Assembly: GCA_963825555.1 (NCBI GenBank)
Contig: CAWGTZ010000024.1
Coordinates: forward strand, 62,001 to 126,000
DNA length: 64,000 bases
Source of the DNA: JAGVSR01 sp963825555
GTDB taxonomy: Bacteria; Pseudomonadota; Alphaproteobacteria; Rhizobiales; Hyphomicrobiaceae
Reading direction: 5' to 3'
Part shown: piece after piece, positions 60,143-64,000 of the stretch
Position numbering within the stretch: position 1 is the stretch's first letter
Layout of the letters: every line of letters starts with the position of its first letter
Translations under genes and position numbers: made by a program
The notes under the pieces: model-generated
Told to the model about the DNA's origin: nothing
Databases searched by the model: none
Seen by the model: only the letters and a program-made list of their open reading frames with translations

Positions 60143-62827
60143 TCACGTCTGGCTCGCGCCGGGTTGGCCGTACAGAAGGCCCCGCCGCATGAGCCACTTC
60201 TCGATCTCGACCAGCATGGCCACGATGGCCGACAGTGCAAGGCAGATAGCGAGATCCCCGCCACTCAGTGGCGTGGTGTTGAAGAGCGTGTTGAATGCCG
60301 GGACGTAGATAACGGCGAGTTGAAGCGCAAATGTCAGCGCGACGGCGGCAAGGAGCGCTGGGTTCGAAAAAAAGCGTGATGAAAAGAGTGGCGCGGTTTC
60401 CGATCGGATCGCCAGCACATGCCCCATCTGCGAGAGTGTGAGGACGGTGAACACCATCGTTTGCCAAGTCTCGTCACGTCCTGACGCGATCGCCCAGGCC
60501 TGAGTGGCCAGGCAGACGAACCCCATCATCAGGCCGCACCAGACGATGTGCTGCCACATCCCCCGCGCGAAGATGCCTTCGTCGGGCGGACGAGGCGGGC
60601 GCTGCATGACCTTCTCTTCCTCAGGCTCCACGGATAGCGCCAGCCCCGGCAAGCCGTCCGTGACAAGGTTGATCCAGAGGATATGGATCGGCAGAAGCGG
60701 TATCGGCAGTCCGAAAAACGGGGCCAGAAAGATCGTCCAGATTTCACCGGAGTTGCTCGTCATCGTGTATTTGATGAACTTGCGGATATTGTCGTAGATG
60801 CGCCGCCCCGCTTGCACCGCGCCGACGATAGTCGAGAAGTTGTCGTCGAGAAGAACGAGGCTCGCGGCTTCCCGCGCAACGTCGGTACCTCCCTGGCCCA
60901 TGGCAACGCCGATGTCGGCGCGCTTCAAGGCCGGGGCATCGTTGACGCCGTCGCCCGTCATGGCGACGATCTCTCCGCAGCTCTGCAGGGCTTCGACGAT
61001 ACGGATCTTCTGCGCGGGGTCGGCGCGTGCATAAACGCGGATTCCCTGGATCCTCTTTATGAGATCGCTATCGCTGATCTCGCGCAGATCAGGCCCCGAG
61101 ATGACGGAACCCCCATCTTCGATGAGACCCAGTCGCAGCGCGATCCGCCGCGCAGTCGCGGGATGGTCACCGGTAATCATGACGGGCGTTATGCCTGCCT
61201 GGCGGCAAAGGGCGACGGCCTCGCGGACCTCAGGCCGCGGTGGATCGATGAGGCCTACAAGACCTAGAAACGTCAGGTTGCACTCCAACTCATCAGCGTC
61301 ATCTCCCGATGCGGCATTCGCATCAGGCCAACGCCGCTCGGCGAATGCGATGATGCGCTGACCGTCCTCCGCCATGCGCTCGGCTGTTTCGAGAACCTCT
61401 GCGGGATCAAAAGCCTCCTGCTCGCCCTGCTGGCCGAGGCGGAAGGTACATCTGGGAAGTACTGTTTCGGGCGCCCCCTTCGTGCAGGCGAGTTGACCCT
61501 CGCCGCTGCGGTGAAAGGTTGTCATGCGCTTACGATCGGAATCGAAGGCGAGTTCGCCTGTCCGCGGCAGACGCTCTTCGACTTCGTGGCGCGCCATACC
61601 CGCTCGAGCCGCAAAGCTGCTGATCGCCGTTTCCGTTGGATCGCCGATCAGGGTGCCGTCGGGTTGGACTTCGGCATCACTGCAAAGTGCCATGGCCGTG
61701 AGCAGCGAAGCGATCCGCGGATCATCGCTGCCCTCCGCTGCTACAGAAATGGCCTCCCAGCCCGAGGACACCACGTCGACGTGCATCTTGTTCTGCGTGA
61801 GCGTTCCCGTCTTGTCGGCGCAGATAGTCGTTACGGAACCCAGCGTCTCAACCGCGGGCAATGCGCGCACGAGCGCGTTGTGGCGCATCATCTCCCGCGC
61901 GCCAAGCGCCAGCGCGACGGTGACCACGGCAGGCAGGGCCTCCGGCACGGCGGCCACCGCGAGGCTGATGGCAGTAAGGAACATGAGCAGGGGGGGCTCA
62001 CTTCGCAGCAGCCCGAACAGGAAGATGACCGCACAGAGAACGAGGACCGCGACGCCCAGAACCTGTCCGAAGTGCGCAAGCCGGCGCTGGAGCGGCGTGC
62101 GCATCCTCTCAGCCGTACCGAGCATGCCGGCGATGCGACCGAGCTCAGTTGACATGCCGGTCGCAACCGCAAGGCCGAGGGCGCGGCCATGGGTGATGAT
62201 GGTGCCCTTGAAGGCCATTGTGGCCCGGTCGCCGAGGGCCGCGCCGACGGGTACCGCCTGGTCCGGATCCTTCGTGACGGTGACGGATTCCCCCGTCAGC
62301 ATGGATTCATCGGCGCTGAGCGTGGCGGCTTCCACAATCCTAAGGTCGGCTGGGACGATATCGCCCTCAGAAAGTAGAACGACATCACCCGGCACGATGT
62401 CCCGGGCTGGAACGATGCGCTGTTCGCCATTTCTGAGGATACGTGCCGTCGGGGCGGTCATGCCGCGCAGGGCCTGGAGCGCGCGCTCGGCTCGCCATTC
62501 CTGCACGACGCCGACGATGGCATTAAGAACCACGATGACGACGATGACGAGGCTGTCCTTCAACTCGCCAACGGCTCCAGCGACCACGGCGGCGCCCAGG
62601 AGCAGGAGGATCATGAAGTCGGAGAGCTGGCCTGCGATCATGGACCAGATGGGACGCGCAGGTTCTTCGCGTACCGCGTTGACACCAAAGCGTCGGCGCC
62701 GTGTCTCCGCCTCCGCGTCGCTCAGCCCGCGTCGGGTGTCGCAGCCCAGCCGGCGGACCGTCTCCTCAGCCGAAAGCGAGTGCCAGGGTTCAGTCCCGTC
62801 ATGAGGCGCCCAATTTGCGTCGGTCAT
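60143..62827 (-). CDS. P-type cation-transporting ATPase (P2, Ca2+-type)
   Basis: 894 residues from ATG 62827. Layout: N-terminal cation-ATPase domain (EPWHSLSAEETVRRLG), helices M1-M2, actuator loop with LTGESVTVTKD, M4 with VAAVPEALPAVVTVALALG (PEALP is the P2A calcium-site motif), phosphorylation site DKTGTLTQN, KGAPE nucleotide loop, TGDGVNDAPALK hinge, and six C-terminal helices. It exports or imports a divalent cation at the expense of ATP; the M4 motif favours Ca2+ or Mn2+. A GTG at 62860 would add 11 residues. Confidence 0.93.
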   Translation of the reverse strand: MTDANWAPHDGTEPWHSLSAEETVRRLGCDTRRGLSDAEAETRRRRFGVNAVREEPARPIWSMIAGQLSDFMILLLLGAAVVAGAVGELKDSLVIVVIVVLNAIVGVVQEWRAERALQALRGMTAPTARILRNGEQRIVPARDIVPGDVVLLSEGDIVPADLRIVEAATLSADESMLTGESVTVTKDPDQAVPVGAALGDRATMAFKGTIITHGRALGLAVATGMSTELGRIAGMLGTAERMRTPLQRRLAHFGQVLGVAVLVLCAVIFLFGLLRSEPPLLMFLTAISLAVAAVPEALPAVVTVALALGAREMMRHNALVRALPAVETLGSVTTICADKTGTLTQNKMHVDVVSSGWEAISVAAEGSDDPRIASLLTAMALCSDAEVQPDGTLIGDPTETAISSFAARAGMARHEVEERLPRTGELAFDSDRKRMTTFHRSGEGQLACTKGAPETVLPRCTFRLGQQGEQEAFDPAEVLETAERMAEDGQRIIAFAERRWPDANAASGDDADELECNLTFLGLVGLIDPPRPEVREAVALCRQAGITPVMITGDHPATARRIALRLGLIEDGGSVISGPDLREISDSDLIKRIQGIRVYARADPAQKIRIVEALQSCGEIVAMTGDGVNDAPALKRADIGVAMGQGGTDVAREAASLVLLDDNFSTIVGAVQAGRRIYDNIRKFIKYTMTSNSGEIWTIFLAPFFGLPIPLLPIHILWINLVTDGLPGLALSVEPEEEKVMQRPPRPPDEGIFARGMWQHIVWCGLMMGFVCLATQAWAIASGRDETWQTMVFTVLTLSQMGHVLAIRSETAPLFSSRFFSNPALLAAVALTFALQLAVIYVPAFNTLFNTTPLSGGDLAICLALSAIVAMLVEIEKWLMRRGLLYGQPGASQT

Positions 62828-63221
62828 GGTGCTGCCGTTCGCGCTGTGATCGCTGACCACCTAGAGGAAGATTAGGGCGATCCGCAAGCGCGTCAGAGGC
62901 ATGGCCGCTCATATGATGCTGCGGTGATGAGGCTAGGATCAAAGAGTGTGACAGTTGATGTCATGCGGGTCGTCAAAGAACCGCAGGCTCTATGAACGAT
63001 CTGAGGGCCCTTGGCTGGCAAAAGGCTGCCCTGGAGCCTCTTACAGGAATTGCGCAGAAGGAAGTTGAGGACTGCCGGGCGCAACCACGGTCTCCCCACC
63101 ATGGATCATCAACTCTCGGCGTGCACCTTGCTACAAGCGAATGTCGCCGCCGGAAGTCGCAGATCCGCATTGATGTGGGGATCTGCACCAATCCCGTTCC
63201 CTTCGCTCTGCCGAAAAGATT
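62828..63221. other. Intergenic region between the P-type ATPase and an outer-membrane protein
   Basis: 394 bp. Small frames on both strands show no recognisable product. The part next to 62828 must hold the ATPase promoter. I see no strong terminator for the outer-membrane protein gene that ends at 63222. Confidence 0.45.
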
Positions 63222-64000
63222 TCAACGTCCCGGGAAGACGAGTGGCATGGTCGCCTGGAAAAAGAAGGCGTCGCCTTCGAGGCGGTTTTCGACATCGAAA
63301 TCGTGATACCAGCGCAACGAGGTCGCGACGGGTAATTGCCCGATCTGCAAATTGTAGTTCACGGCCGGCCCAAGTGCGAGCACGCGGCCCTCGAAGTCAC
63401 CCAGCGTCGCGCCCGCTCCGCTGTCTCCGGTGACCTGGTCGTAGTAGTACCCGACCAGTCCTGCCGAGAAAGCCTTCGAGAAATGCTGGATCAGAGCCGC
63501 CCTTCGAGATGGAACTCGGTGCCCGTCTTGTAGTCCGTGTCGGGGTTCTCGCCATTGAAGGTGAAGCCCGCCACGGCCGAGACTTCGAAGCCGATTTTTG
63601 GATCGAGCCATGTCATCGCGGCCGATGCGTCGAAGCCCCACCGGTTGAAGCCCATGTTGGCGATGTCGTCTTCGTCGTAGGCGCCGATCGGGACATTCAG
63701 CAGTCCCGTCACTTTCCAGTGCCAGTTCCCCTCGTTCCATCCGAGAAAGGCCATCAGAACCGGATCGCCGAAGTTGAAGGTGTCGTCATCCACTTGGAAA
63801 CGCCGGCCGCCGCTCAACGTCGTCCCATCCGGGAGCGTTACGGTTCCCGTCACATTCAGGTCGGCGGAGATATCCTGGTAGCCCACCGGAATGAGGAGGC
63901 CGAAGCCGAGGCTGCCGTTGAGAACCTTTTGCGGCGCAACCCAGAGCGGGGTCAGAATATCGATGAAGATATTGGCGTCGACATTGATGTCCGCTTCGAG
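63222..64000 (-). pseudogene. Phenol_MetA_deg-type outer-membrane transporter, frameshifted and cut by window edge
   Basis: The minus strand is open from 64000 through MGYQDISADLNVTGTV and LNVPIGAYDEDDIANMGFNRWGFDASAAMTWLDP to GTEFHLEG, then hits a stop at 63491. The family sequence continues in another frame (ALIQHFSKAFSAGLVGYYYDQVTGDSG to FFFQATMPLVFPGR) down to 63222. One lost G in the GGG run at about 63500-63502 explains it. The C-terminal beta-strand ending is intact, so either a recent lesion or a base-call error. The family forms outer-membrane barrels linked to hydrophobic compound uptake; the N-terminus lies outside the window. Confidence 0.8.

Noticed and set aside
61524..62804. 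426-codon plus-strand frame across the P-type ATPase gene
   Set aside because: Low-complexity Arg/Ser/Ala product, antisense to an intact ATPase; a GC-skew artefact.
1..64000. CRISPR arrays, insertion sequences or phage genes
   Set aside because: No regularly spaced direct repeats, transposase motifs, terminal inverted repeats or phage structural genes were seen.

Overview
The window is about 62-64% GC, chromosomal, and reads as a methylotrophic alphaproteobacterium of the Hyphomicrobiales (Hyphomicrobium-like). The main evidence is a tetrahydromethanopterin (H4MPT) formaldehyde-oxidation block (fae, mch, mtdB, a beta-RFAP synthase homologue and several ATP-grasp/CitG-like accessory genes) beside a complete pqqABCDE set with unfused pqqC and pqqD. 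The order petABC, mtnP, apt and the operon nudix-DUF6111-cca are also typical of the group. This placement is inferred from gene content; no rRNA is present. I see no insertion sequence, prophage, integrase or CRISPR array.

Layout. 1-6.5 kb: a cut-off patatin-like lipoprotein, Fe-type superoxide dismutase, a SOUL protein, a split MacAB-type exporter and an H-NS-family protein. 6.5-15 kb: nudix/DUF6111/cca, a secreted lysozyme-fold protein, hemF, a frameshifted ABC exporter and trmL. 15-18 kb: the cytochrome bc1 operon. 18-23 kb: methylthioadenosine salvage (mtnP, apt, mtnA, class II aldolase), with a class D beta-lactamase gene on the other strand. 23-31 kb: small secreted proteins, an outer-membrane beta-barrel, rlmB, tRNA-Tyr, an orphan amino-acid-binding protein, an L,D-transpeptidase and pcm. 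31-41 kb: the H4MPT/methanofuran-type C1 block with a pterin dehydratase and folK. 41-45 kb: a cytochrome c and pqqEDCBA on the minus strand. 45-56 kb: assimilatory sulfur metabolism in two convergent operons (cobA-cysJ-cysI on plus; cysH-cysD-cysN plus two TauE/SafE proteins on minus). 56-64 kb: a BaiN-like flavoprotein, a glyoxalase-family protein, a double cold-shock protein, DUF192, tRNA-Pro, an NDUFS4-like complex I subunit, tRNA-Arg, a P-type ATPase and a frameshifted, cut-off outer-membrane protein.

How it fits together. PQQ serves periplasmic alcohol dehydrogenases, whose formaldehyde would be condensed with H4MPT by Fae and oxidised by MtdB and Mch. Electrons pass through bc1 and small cytochromes c. 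Sulfate appears to be reduced via APS directly, because CysH carries the iron-sulfur cysteines of APS reductases and no APS kinase is present. Methylthioadenosine is handled by a short route ending in an aldolase rather than the full methionine salvage cycle.

The least explained signals are regulatory: an 11-bp-phased repeat array upstream of macA that recurs upstream of a small secreted protein gene, a 17-bp element shared by both sulfur operons, and a strong terminator with no recognisable gene. I found no convincing wholly new multi-gene system.
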